Source: an uncultured Bacteroidaceae bacterium (GTDB taxonomy: Bacteria; Bacteroidota; Bacteroidia; Bacteroidales; Bacteroidaceae). From it: a stretch of 55,441 nt of DNA. The DNA lies in NCBI GenBank assembly GCA_904501775.1, contig CAJGCJ010000001.1:1-55441 (forward strand), given 5' to 3'. The notes beneath the pieces are model-generated. The model was not told where the DNA came from and made no database searches. It worked only from the letters and a program-made list of their open reading frames with translations. The position numbers were made by a program, and so were the translations under genes. Below, one piece after another: positions 24,593-33,063 of this stretch. Each line of letters starts with the position of its first letter. Position 1 is the first letter of the stretch.

Positions 24593-25930
24593 ATGAAGAT
24601 TGTGATTGTCGGTGCAGGCGCCGTAGGTACACACCTTGCCAAGATGCTCTCAGAAGAGAACGAGAACGTAGTGCTCATGGACGAGCACGAAGAGAGACTG
24701 GGTAAAATGGAGTCGTTGTTCGACCTTAAAGCAATGGTAGGACAACCCACACGCATAAGCGACCTTGAGGCTGCCGGAGTTGAGGGCAGCGACCTCTTCG
24801 TTGCTGTTACGCCCGATGAGAGTTCCAATATAACAGCGTGTATATTGGCCCACTACTTGGGTGCAAAAAAAACCATTGCACGTATCGACAATTACGAATA
24901 TCTTCTGCCCAAGAACAAGGCCTACTTTGAGTCACTCGGAGTAAACTCGCTCATATACCCCGAACAACTTGCTGCAGAAGAGATTGCCACAAGCATAAAA
25001 TATAGCTGGATGAGACAGTTGCTCGAGTTCGGCAACGGTGCACTGGTGATGATTGGAGTAAAGGTAAGGTCTAATTCTTCAATAGTAAATATCCCTTTCA
25101 AGGAGTTATCGCGCGATATCCCTTATCATGTAGTTGCACTGCAGCGAGGCGACATCACCATAATACCTCGAGGAAACGATGTCATTGAGGCCGACGACCT
25201 TGTCTGCTTCATGACCACAAAAGACAAAATCCCATATGTGCGCAACATCTGCGGAAAAGAGAACTATACCGAGGTAAGAAGCATCATAATGATGGGAGGC
25301 GGACGCATAGCTGTGCGTACAGCCAACCTCATATCAAACAAGGTACATGTCAAGATAATAGAGAGTGACATGAAACGCTGCCGACGACTTGTAGAACTTG
25401 TCGACGACAGTATTATGATTATAAACGGTGATGCGCGCGACCCCGAGCTGCTTGTTAGCGAGGGAATACACGACACCGACGCTTTCATTGCACTTGGAGA
25501 CAACTCGGAGACAAACATTCTGGCATGCCTCTCGGCAAAACGTGCCGGAGTGAAGCGGACAGTTGCCGAAATTGAGAACATCGACTACATTTCCATGGCC
25601 GAGAACATGGATATAGGCTCGGTGATAAACAAGAAGAAGCTTGCGGCAAGCAACATCTTCCAGATGATGCTGAAGACCGATGTATCGAGCGTCAAATGCC
25701 TCACCTTCATTCAGGCTGTGGTTGCCGAGTTCCCCGTACGCGAAGGGGCATACATCACAAGAAAGCCGGTCAAGGACCTTGGTTTGCCGAGCGGAGCCAA
25801 CATCGGTGGTCTCATACGCAACGGCGAAGGTTTGCGCGTAAGCGGAAACACCATGATACAGGCCGATGACCATGTCATAATATTCTGCCTTGAGCGTGTT
25901 CTCAAGAAACTCGAAAAATACTTCAACTGA
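24593..25930 (+). CDS. trkA: Trk potassium uptake regulatory subunit TrkA
   Basis: A 445-residue cytoplasmic protein that gates the TrkH potassium channel by binding NAD(H) or ATP. It has two tandem RCK units. The first Rossmann site is IVGAGAVGTHLAKML at residues 4-18, and the second is MGGGRIAVRTANLI near residue 225. Each is followed by a TrkA-C domain. The stop codon overlaps the trkH ATG by one base (TGATG), so the two subunits are translationally coupled. Confidence 0.96.
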   Translation: MKIVIVGAGAVGTHLAKMLSEENENVVLMDEHEERLGKMESLFDLKAMVGQPTRISDLEAAGVEGSDLFVAVTPDESSNITACILAHYLGAKKTIARIDNYEYLLPKNKAYFESLGVNSLIYPEQLAAEEIATSIKYSWMRQLLEFGNGALVMIGVKVRSNSSIVNIPFKELSRDIPYHVVALQRGDITIIPRGNDVIEADDLVCFMTTKDKIPYVRNICGKENYTEVRSIIMMGGGRIAVRTANLISNKVHVKIIESDMKRCRRLVELVDDSIMIINGDARDPELLVSEGIHDTDAFIALGDNSETNILACLSAKRAGVKRTVAEIENIDYISMAENMDIGSVINKKKLAASNIFQMMLKTDVSSVKCLTFIQAVVAEFPVREGAYITRKPVKDLGLPSGANIGGLIRNGEGLRVSGNTMIQADDHVIIFCLERVLKKLEKYFN

Positions 25931-27387
25931 TGCTTCACCCAAAGGTAATATGCAGAATTATTGGATTGCTGTTACAGCTCGAGGCCCTGTTCCTCACATG
26001 CAGCATCGGCGTATCGTTATATTATAACGAGGAGAATATCCTAAGTGCATACATATATACAATAGCAGCACTTGTAGGCTGCGGAATATTGCTCACATAC
26101 ATCGGCTACAACAAGGAGCGCAACATATCGCGTAAAGACGGATATATCGTAGTGACACTCTGCTGGATTGTATTTTCGATGTTCGGAGCAATGCCATATT
26201 ACATAAGCGGATACATACCCTCCATAACAGACGCCTTTTTTGAGACAATGGCCGGATTCACCACAACAGGAGCTTCGGTGGTGGCCGATATGGAGATATT
26301 CCCACGCAGCCTCATCTTCTGGCGTATCATGACACAGTGGATAGGTGGATTGGGAATTGTATTCTTCACTGTTGCCGTATTGCCGATATTCGGACTCGGC
26401 GACCTTCATCTCTTCGCTGCCGAAACGATAGGTATTGCCCGCGCCAAGCTGCATCCGAGAATATCGGTAACAGCACGGTGGATTATGACCATCTATGTAT
26501 GTCTCACGCTTATTGAGGCTGTATGTCTCAAGTTCGCAGGAATGGGTTATTTTGACTCTATCTGCCATGCCATGTCTACAATGTCTACCGGCGGCATCTC
26601 TACAAAGACAGGCGGTATCGCATCATTCAACTCGCCTCTTATCGAATATATAATAATCATTTTCATGATTATGGGAGGTACAAGTTTCTCGCTGCTCTAC
26701 CTTGCACTATTCAAAGGCCGCCCAAAAGAGCTGTTCAGGGATGCAGAGTTCAAGACATACATAAGACTGGTATCTTTCTTTACCATTCTTATAGGTATAG
26801 GACTTTATGTAACAGAGAACATGAGCGCTGAGAGTACTTTCCGAACAGCGCTGTTCCAAGTTGTATCGGTAATTACCACAACGGGATTCTCGACCACTGA
26901 CTATTCGCACTGGACCCCTGTACTGTGGTTGTTGCTTAGTGCTGCAATGTTTGTGGGAGCATGCTCGGGCTCTACAACAGGAGCGATGAAGAGCATACGC
27001 GTAGCCATCCTTGGCCGCGTAATGGCAAACGAGTTCAAGCGTATTGTACACCCCAACGCTGTAATTCCCGTAAGAATGGGCGGTAAAGTAATCTCGGAAC
27101 AGGTACAGTCGGCCATAATGGCATTCACACTGCTGTATGTAGGAATGGTTGTTGTGGGAATTTTCGTGAACATGAGTTTCGGACTGAACCTTGTGGATGC
27201 ATACGGTCTTTCACTATCGAGTGTGAGCAATGTAGGTCCGGGACTCGGAAACTACTCTTCGCCCAATGCCATGGCAAGCCTGCCCGATGTGTTGAAGTGG
27301 TTCTACAGCTTGCAGATGCTTGTAGGACGTCTTGAGTTCTTTGCAGTGCTTCTGCTACTGACTCCCGTATTCTGGCGCAAACAGTGA
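25930..27387 (+). CDS. trkH: Trk potassium channel subunit TrkH
   Basis: A 485-residue inner-membrane protein that conducts potassium. Four pore loops are visible, each with the filter-type glycine: TTGASV near residue 113, STGGIS near 218, TTGFST near 319 and SNVGPGLG near 434. About ten hydrophobic segments fit the family's four repeated MPM units. TrkA is the gene directly upstream. A palindrome at 27421-27446 lies at its 3' end. Confidence 0.95.
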   Translation: MLHPKVICRIIGLLLQLEALFLTCSIGVSLYYNEENILSAYIYTIAALVGCGILLTYIGYNKERNISRKDGYIVVTLCWIVFSMFGAMPYYISGYIPSITDAFFETMAGFTTTGASVVADMEIFPRSLIFWRIMTQWIGGLGIVFFTVAVLPIFGLGDLHLFAAETIGIARAKLHPRISVTARWIMTIYVCLTLIEAVCLKFAGMGYFDSICHAMSTMSTGGISTKTGGIASFNSPLIEYIIIIFMIMGGTSFSLLYLALFKGRPKELFRDAEFKTYIRLVSFFTILIGIGLYVTENMSAESTFRTALFQVVSVITTTGFSTTDYSHWTPVLWLLLSAAMFVGACSGSTTGAMKSIRVAILGRVMANEFKRIVHPNAVIPVRMGGKVISEQVQSAIMAFTLLYVGMVVVGIFVNMSFGLNLVDAYGLSLSSVSNVGPGLGNYSSPNAMASLPDVLKWFYSLQMLVGRLEFFAVLLLLTPVFWRKQ

Positions 27388-27420
27388 TTCTTATAAAAGA
27401 GAGCGAATAGACATTATGGG

Positions 27421-27446
27421 ATATAGCGGTCACTGTGACTCTATAT
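27421..27446. terminator. Palindrome between trkH and the DUF4435 gene
   Basis: ATATAG and CTATAT enclose GTCAC-T-GTGAC with two-base mismatches between the stems. It lies 34 bases past the trkH stop and includes the last codons of the converging DUF4435 gene. Confidence 0.5.
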
Positions 27447-28431
27447 AATGCAGCAGACTCTCAATATCCCTCTTCAGCCACTTATATTGCTTCGACTCCT
27501 TGTAATTGGTGTTCTTGTTCAGCATCAATGCCACATCGCATTGACTATGCCTATAGGATGAGAGTTCATTATCCATCTGCTGCTTATGGCATGCCAGACG
27601 TTGGATATCTGTTTCGCGCTTATTGCGCAGATGACGGCATATAGGACCCAGAACACGCAGCACCACACTATTCATTATATGGTGTCCCTGTATATACATG
27701 TATGTATCATCTTCCACTATTCCCAAACGAGAGAGTTCCTCTTTCAGCGCAGTGTAGGCGGGTAACAGGTGAGGGAAGCGTTTCTCAAGCAGCGCAAGTT
27801 CGTGCTCTACCCTCATGGCCAGATGTTTTAGCGAATCCTGAGGCGAAGATATCGTAAATGAGGTTATGCGAACGATATCGCAGAAACGCTGCATGCTCAT
27901 TGTCCTAAGGTCGTTGTTGCGGTAGAGCAATATGTTCCAAAGGAACAGCGGATAAGATATACGTGAGTACAGTTTGAAATAGGCCTCAAAGTCAAGTATA
28001 TCAGAATCGTTCAGAGTGCTTTGCACACAGACACGTTTCAGAGAATCGGCATAGCACTTATAATTCTCTATGGCATAGGCATATGTGTGCAGTATGTATC
28101 TATTGCCGAGCATCTGTCGCGAGGATGATGTCGCACCCTGCATAAGATAGTCGTAGTCGCTGTCGACACAAGCTATCATATTCTTTCCGACACCCTTGCC
28201 CAACATATTCATCATTGCGCTTTTTTTGCCCTTCGTAAGGCTTCTTCGCGTGGGCAGCAGCACTTCGAAATGGAATTTGTCGTTCTCGTACTCATCGAAT
28301 ACCGAGCGCCAAAACGATATGTCATCGTAACTTTCGACGTATGCCACGATGCGCGTCTTTGAGCTCTTGGGTCTTAAAGCATTTGCAGCTGCAAGAAAAC
28401 CCGAATTTATATATTCGGTGAGCCTCTTCAT
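27430..28431 (-). CDS. DUF4435 TOPRIM-like protein, AriB-like candidate
   Basis: A 333-residue protein that reads as DUF4435. The N-terminal part has a TOPRIM-type layout: a conserved acidic residue in VAYVESYDD (E33, D36, D37) and a DxDxD strand end in IACVDSDYD (D90, D92, D94). These acids bind magnesium in TOPRIM nucleases. The remainder is helical and histidine-rich near the end, with no family assigned. It starts six bases after the ATPase stop, so both are one operon. DUF4435 is the nuclease subunit (AriB) of PARIS anti-phage systems, with an ATPase partner; that match rests on domain pairing and order. A housekeeping role conserved in Bacteroidales remains possible. Confidence 0.75.
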   Translation of the reverse strand: MKRLTEYINSGFLAAANALRPKSSKTRIVAYVESYDDISFWRSVFDEYENDKFHFEVLLPTRRSLTKGKKSAMMNMLGKGVGKNMIACVDSDYDYLMQGATSSSRQMLGNRYILHTYAYAIENYKCYADSLKRVCVQSTLNDSDILDFEAYFKLYSRISYPLFLWNILLYRNNDLRTMSMQRFCDIVRITSFTISSPQDSLKHLAMRVEHELALLEKRFPHLLPAYTALKEELSRLGIVEDDTYMYIQGHHIMNSVVLRVLGPICRHLRNKRETDIQRLACHKQQMDNELSSYRHSQCDVALMLNKNTNYKESKQYKWLKRDIESLLHYIESQ

Positions 28432-28437
28432 GGGCCG

Positions 28438-29265
28438 CTACTCCTTTACTATTTCTGAAATCTCGGTTACCGCATCCATCCATCCGTCCATAATAATTGC
28501 CGGAGAGTGGGTACAGAGTATAATCTGTACATTGGGGTTGAGTGTCCGTATCAGCGAAATAAGACGCTGTTGCCACTCAATGTGCAACGACACCTCGGGC
28601 TCGTCCATAAAGAGGACTGCCGGACGTGACTCCTGAACAAGTGCCGTAAGCAGTATCACAAGCAACTGCTTTTCGCCCGAAGATAGAAGATAGGGGGATA
28701 TGACTTCGCCATATTGACTGAAATAGATTTCGTTACGGTCGCGCAGAATAGTCTTTGCAGTCTGTGCAAACAGTTCATCTATCATATCCTGAAACATCTT
28801 CTTGGGCTTCGTAATCTCGGCAGCCAGACGCTGGTCATCGGCATTGCCCGATGTCAGCAGGGATATTATTCTATTGCCAATATTTACCTGATAATTCAGG
28901 AAACGGCGTTGCAGATTATAGAGTTGCCAGTCGAGTTCGGTGCGTACATCAGCGCCCGATACCCTCGCAAGCGCTTCGCTGTTGATAACAGGCCTGTCGA
29001 CACAGCTTATAACATCGAATGTAATGGTTGTTGCATCCTGCGGATAGAACTCAATGTGTACACCCTCTTGCGGATTGCTTGTAACAATATTGTCGTGCAT
29101 AATCCTCAGATGCGCTGCCGAACGGTTTATTATGGTGCTTTTACCCACTCCGTTGCTTCCGCTGAGAATATTCACATCGGGACGCAGTTCCCAGAAAACA
29201 TGCTTGTGTTTTCCCCACAACGAATCAATCTCGATACTCTTAATATACTGTGCCTGCTTATCCAT
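28438..29265 (-). CDS. ABC-type AAA ATPase, AriA-like candidate
   Basis: A 275-residue ATPase of the SMC/ABC-like type. From the ATG at 29265 it has Walker A GSNGVGKST (about residues 36-44), an ABC signature LSSGEKQ, Walker B VLFMDEPE and the H-loop THSP. There is no transmembrane part and no long coiled coil. This minimal layout matches ATPases paired with TOPRIM or DUF4435 effectors, such as PARIS AriA, although that subunit is usually larger. A TTG at 29283 would add six residues; the ATG fits the promoter distance better. It is transcribed with DUF4435, away from the nucleoside kinase. Confidence 0.85.
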   Translation of the reverse strand: MDKQAQYIKSIEIDSLWGKHKHVFWELRPDVNILSGSNGVGKSTIINRSAAHLRIMHDNIVTSNPQEGVHIEFYPQDATTITFDVISCVDRPVINSEALARVSGADVRTELDWQLYNLQRRFLNYQVNIGNRIISLLTSGNADDQRLAAEITKPKKMFQDMIDELFAQTAKTILRDRNEIYFSQYGEVISPYLLSSGEKQLLVILLTALVQESRPAVLFMDEPEVSLHIEWQQRLISLIRTLNPNVQIILCTHSPAIIMDGWMDAVTEISEIVKE

Positions 29266-29293
29266 CTTACTTACTGTTTTCAACCGTTATTTG

Positions 29294-29301
29294 CAAAAAT
29301 A
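29294..29301 (-). promoter_or_regulatory. Candidate -7 box for the ATPase-DUF4435 operon
   Basis: TATTTTTG on the minus strand, an exact TAnnTTTG match, 28 bases before the ATG at 29265. The operon therefore seems to have its own promoter of the ordinary vegetative type. Confidence 0.6.
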
Positions 29302-29385
29302 GCATTTTGTTTCTCTTGCACAAATGAAGAATATTAAATTAATGTGAAAAATTGAGTTTTGATATATAATAATGATTTTTATTCT

Positions 29386-29393
29386 TATTTTCG
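29386..29393 (+). promoter_or_regulatory. Candidate -7 box for the nucleoside kinase
   Basis: TATTTTCG, the TTCG form of the box, 26 bases before the ATG at 29420. Confidence 0.5.
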
Positions 29394-29419
29394 CACATAC
29401 ACCATAAAAACAGGCGCTT

Positions 29420-31063
29420 ATGATTACTGTATTCTGCAAAAACAACGGAGAGAGCAAGAAATTCGAAGCAGGGGTATCACTTATAGAGGTCTACAACGGA
29501 TTCAATCTGAAGATGACACAAGATGTAGTTGCCGCACTCGTAAACAACGAAGTTACCGGACTCACATTCCGTCTGTACAGGAACAAGGATGTTGAGTTCC
29601 TTGACATAACATCGGATGCCGGAATGAGACTCTATGTGCGTTCGCTGACATTTGTAATGATGAAAGCCATGCACGAACTGTTCCCGGGGCGTACTGTCCG
29701 TTTTGAGAACCCTATCTCAAACGGCTATTACTGCAGGATGGAGACTCAATTGACTGAAAACGAAGTCAACAGCATCCGCGATAGGATGCACACTATCATT
29801 GAGCGCGACATACGTTTCAAAAGGGTGGATTGCCACACATCCGAAGCGATAGAGATTTTCTCGAAGATAGGAAGGAGTGACAAGGTAAAGCTGCTCGAGA
29901 CCTATGACTCGATATACTCAAGCTATTATATGCTCGACGATTATATCGATTACTACTATGGCGGCCTGCTGCCAAGCACAGGATATATAAAGCTGTTCGA
30001 GATTGAGAAATATGGTGAAGGAGTTCTTCTGCGCATCCCCAACCGCGATTGCCCGGCCACTCTCGAGGACAAAGTTGACCAAGAGAAGCTGCAGGAGAGA
30101 TTTACCGAACGTCTGCGCTGGCATCAGATAATGGGAGTTGAGACCATAGGCGATTTCAACAAAGCGGTACAGGCCGGATATGCAATTGACCTTGTCAATG
30201 TATCCGAGGCACTGCAAGAGAAACGCATTGCCTACATTGCCGACGAGATAAAAAGACGTAATTCACGCGTAGTGCTCATAGCAGGCCCCTCATCATCGGG
30301 AAAGACAACAACGAGCAAACGCTTGAGCGTACATCTTATTGCATGCGGCCTTAAACCCTATGCTATATCATTGGACGATTTCTTTCTCAACAGGACCGAC
30401 ACGCCGCTAAAAGAGGATGGAGACTACGATTTTGAGTCGATATATTCAATAGACCTGCCCTATTTCAACGACTCGCTCAACAAGATACTTGCAGGCGAAG
30501 AGGTTATGCTGCCACATTACAATTTTCAACTTGGCGAACGCGAGTTCCTTGGCAACAGGATAAAACTAAATCCACAGATGGTATTGGTTATAGAGGGTAC
30601 ACACGGATTGAACCCCATGCTCACATCCCAGATACCCGAGGACGAGAAATTCAAGATTTATGTGTCGGCACTCACATCAATAAAACTCGATTACCATAAT
30701 AACATAGCAACATCAGATAACCGACTGATAAGGCGCATGCTGCGCGACTACAAATACCGCGGATACTCGGCCGAGGAGACAATAAGACGCTGGCCCGATG
30801 TGCGCGAGGGCGAAGAGAAGTGGATATTCCCCTATCAGGAGAATGCCGATGTAATGTTCAACTCGGCACTGCTCTACGAGCTTGCTGTACTAAAGCCACA
30901 TGTGGAACCGCTGTTGCGCCGTGTGCCACAGAACACTGCAGAATATTCCGTAGCACGTTCCCTTTTGAAAATTCTGGAATATATTGTACCTTTGCAGGAC
31001 AATGAGTTACCGCCAACATCTGTTATACGCGAATTCCTTGGTGGCAGCAGTTTCACCTATTAA
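29420..31063 (+). CDS. TGS-domain nucleoside (uridine-type) kinase
   Basis: A 547-residue protein with three parts. Residues 1-60 are a TGS-like domain, and about 65-240 resemble the threonyl-tRNA synthetase second-additional domain. The remainder is a P-loop kinase of the uridine kinase/phosphoribulokinase type, with Walker A AGPSSSGKTT (about 292-301) and the substrate block SLDDFFLNR. It probably phosphorylates a nucleoside such as uridine in the cytoplasm; the exact substrate cannot be read. This fused form is common in Bacteroidetes and some Firmicutes. The EnvC-like gene begins nine bases after its stop. Confidence 0.9.
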   Translation: MITVFCKNNGESKKFEAGVSLIEVYNGFNLKMTQDVVAALVNNEVTGLTFRLYRNKDVEFLDITSDAGMRLYVRSLTFVMMKAMHELFPGRTVRFENPISNGYYCRMETQLTENEVNSIRDRMHTIIERDIRFKRVDCHTSEAIEIFSKIGRSDKVKLLETYDSIYSSYYMLDDYIDYYYGGLLPSTGYIKLFEIEKYGEGVLLRIPNRDCPATLEDKVDQEKLQERFTERLRWHQIMGVETIGDFNKAVQAGYAIDLVNVSEALQEKRIAYIADEIKRRNSRVVLIAGPSSSGKTTTSKRLSVHLIACGLKPYAISLDDFFLNRTDTPLKEDGDYDFESIYSIDLPYFNDSLNKILAGEEVMLPHYNFQLGEREFLGNRIKLNPQMVLVIEGTHGLNPMLTSQIPEDEKFKIYVSALTSIKLDYHNNIATSDNRLIRRMLRDYKYRGYSAEETIRRWPDVREGEEKWIFPYQENADVMFNSALLYELAVLKPHVEPLLRRVPQNTAEYSVARSLLKILEYIVPLQDNELPPTSVIREFLGGSSFTY

Positions 31064-31072
31064 CAGTAATAA

Positions 31073-32302
31073 ATGAGCATTAGATTCTTAAGATACACAG
31101 CCTTGCTATGCCTGCTTATTGCAAGCATGCATATATGTGCACAGAACTCAATAGAGGAAATGAGGCGTAAGGCTGGCAACATACAGAAACAGATTACTGC
31201 AAAAGAGAAGATACTGCGCTCGTCACAGAAAGACGTGAGGAGCAAGATGCAGAACATAGAACTGCTCAACGCACAGATAAAAGAGCGAAAAGAGCTTATT
31301 GCAATCCTTAACAAGGAGTTGAAGACAATAAACGACTCTATTAAAAGAATAGATGCCGATATATCGGAGAACGAGAAGAGCATAAAGACAACTAAGAAGG
31401 AGTACTCTTTGGCTCTGCAACGCCACCAACGATACGGCTCGCTGCAGAACAAATTACTGTTCATTGTATCGGCAAAGGATTTTGACACCATGCTGCGCCG
31501 CTATCGCTACACGCGCGAATACATGGATGCACACCGCGCTTTAGGCATAGAGCTGAAGAGACAAGTCGAAGAACTTGAGATAAAACGTGCCAAGGCCGAC
31601 ACAGTGCGCTCTACAAAGAAGATTGCACTTAAAGAGCATGAAGAGCAGCAGAGCAACCTTCAGTCGCTCGAAAAGGAGCAGCGCAAGCTGGTCGGCGAAC
31701 TGCAACGACAATCGAGCAAAGTTAAGAAAGAGCTCGAGAAACAGCGCAAGCAACTTGCCAGCCTCAACAAAGAGATTGAACGCATAATAGAGCAGGAACT
31801 TGAGGCGCAGAGAAAGCGCGAACAGCAGAATTCGCAGAAGGAGAGCAAGGAACAGGTTGCACGCGAAAACGAGGGAGTAAAGAAGATGAGCGGATCGTTC
31901 CTGCAGAACAAGGGCAAGTTACCCGTACCGATAACAGGTCCCTATCACCTTGTTTCGGGATTCGGCAAGCAGAAGGGCGTAATAGGCAAAGGAAACGTAC
32001 AGATAGACAATGGAGGAATAGTCATACAAGGAGAGAAAGGCGCCAAGGCACGCTGTATCTTCGATGGCAAGGTAACAGCAGTCTTCCGCAACGACGATTG
32101 GGCATTTGTACTTGTGAGACACGGAAACTACCTTTCGGTGTATTGCCAGCTCGACAAAATAAATGTAAAGAGCGGAGACAAGGTTAAAGCCGGAGATATA
32201 TTGGGAGAGATTGCCGAGGACGCATCGGGACACACACGCCTGCTGTTCCAGCTGCGGCAAGAGAAACAGAAGCTCAATCCCACTCAATGGATAAAGCTAT
32301 AA
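31073..32302 (+). CDS. EnvC-like murein hydrolase activator
   Basis: A 409-residue exported protein. A signal peptide ends at about residue 24 (MHICAQ). Residues about 25-265 are coiled coil, with heptads rich in K, E and Q. The C-terminal about 125 residues are a LytM/M23 fold. The catalytic M23 residues are not kept: the first HxxxD is replaced around GNVQIDNGG, and the usual HLHFE reads HTRLLFQL. This fits EnvC-type proteins, which activate amidases at the division site rather than cut peptidoglycan themselves. It is co-directional with the kinase gene and ends in a strong palindrome. Confidence 0.88.
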   Translation: MSIRFLRYTALLCLLIASMHICAQNSIEEMRRKAGNIQKQITAKEKILRSSQKDVRSKMQNIELLNAQIKERKELIAILNKELKTINDSIKRIDADISENEKSIKTTKKEYSLALQRHQRYGSLQNKLLFIVSAKDFDTMLRRYRYTREYMDAHRALGIELKRQVEELEIKRAKADTVRSTKKIALKEHEEQQSNLQSLEKEQRKLVGELQRQSSKVKKELEKQRKQLASLNKEIERIIEQELEAQRKREQQNSQKESKEQVARENEGVKKMSGSFLQNKGKLPVPITGPYHLVSGFGKQKGVIGKGNVQIDNGGIVIQGEKGAKARCIFDGKVTAVFRNDDWAFVLVRHGNYLSVYCQLDKINVKSGDKVKAGDILGEIAEDASGHTRLLFQLRQEKQKLNPTQWIKL

Positions 32303-32306
32303 TCAA

Positions 32307-32352
32307 TGTATAAAAAGAAAGAGTTGCATCAGCAACTCTTTCTTTTTATACA
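32307..32352. terminator. Palindromic terminator overlapping a methyltransferase gene end
   Basis: Arms 32307-32327 and 32332-32352 pair perfectly over 21 bases with the loop atca, with A and T runs inside the arms. The minus-strand methyltransferase stop codon (32329-32331) lies in the loop, so its last seven codons form one arm. Confidence 0.8.
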
Positions 32353-33063
32353 TGCTACATAATCGTAATGTTCACCGTCCATTATTCTGGAACATTCGAG
32401 CCCGGCCTCGTTGGCATAATACTCAAGAGTATTGTAATCGAGATAGAGCCAATCGAAGGTCGCACCCTTTACTCCTTTGTAACGCATCTCAAAATCGACC
32501 TCGCCATAGTATCCGGCTGCAAGGTCTACCACGAACGAGCCATCCTCCTCTTCAAAGAGATAGCGCAGGTCCGACGAATCGAGCAACAGCTGTCCGTCCG
32601 GCGCCAGCAACCTTTTCACACAACGGAAGAACTGGGGCAGACGCTCCACCTTGCCGACGATACCTATTCCGTTCATGGCCATAAGCACGGTGTCGAACTT
32701 TTCACAGAATGTACCGTCGAAAAAGTTCACAAGGCGTGCATCAATACCACGCTCCTTCATCACCTGTACCGACAGTTCCGAGATATCTATTGCCACCACC
32801 TCGTGACCGCGTTTCTGCAACTCTACAGAGTGGCAGCCCGAGCCTGCACCTACATCAAGGACACGGCCCTTTGAGATGTCGAGCATGCACTGTTCGAGGC
32901 GCGGCATATTTTCGTAACTGCGGAAAAGAGTATCTACGGGTATCTCGTCTTCATAGAACATTGACGAGAGCACACGCAATTTAGCAGCCTTTCCTGTTGC
33001 GAAATAGTCGGCTATTGCACGCCCCATAGGGTCTTTTTTGGGTATTATAGTGGAGTTATCCAT
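32329..33063 (-). CDS. Class I SAM-dependent methyltransferase
   Basis: A 244-residue protein with the Rossmann-type SAM-binding motif LDVGAGSGCHS (about residues 65-75), the acidic VVAIDIS strand that follows and a later LLAPDGQLLLDSSD block. A preceding helical domain may select the substrate. The substrate is not known. It is the third gene of an operon with DUF4254 and a GT9 glycosyltransferase, with a one-base overlap (TAATG) to the GT9 stop, so a role in surface-glycan modification is possible. Confidence 0.85.
   Translation of the reverse strand: MDNSTIIPKKDPMGRAIADYFATGKAAKLRVLSSMFYEDEIPVDTLFRSYENMPRLEQCMLDISKGRVLDVGAGSGCHSVELQKRGHEVVAIDISELSVQVMKERGIDARLVNFFDGTFCEKFDTVLMAMNGIGIVGKVERLPQFFRCVKRLLAPDGQLLLDSSDLRYLFEEEDGSFVVDLAAGYYGEVDFEMRYKGVKGATFDWLYLDYNTLEYYANEAGLECSRIMDGEHYDYVACIKRKSC

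Noticed and set aside
31073..32302. Active M23 endopeptidase
   Set aside because: The HxxxD and HLHFE-type catalytic motifs are replaced, so an activator role fits better.
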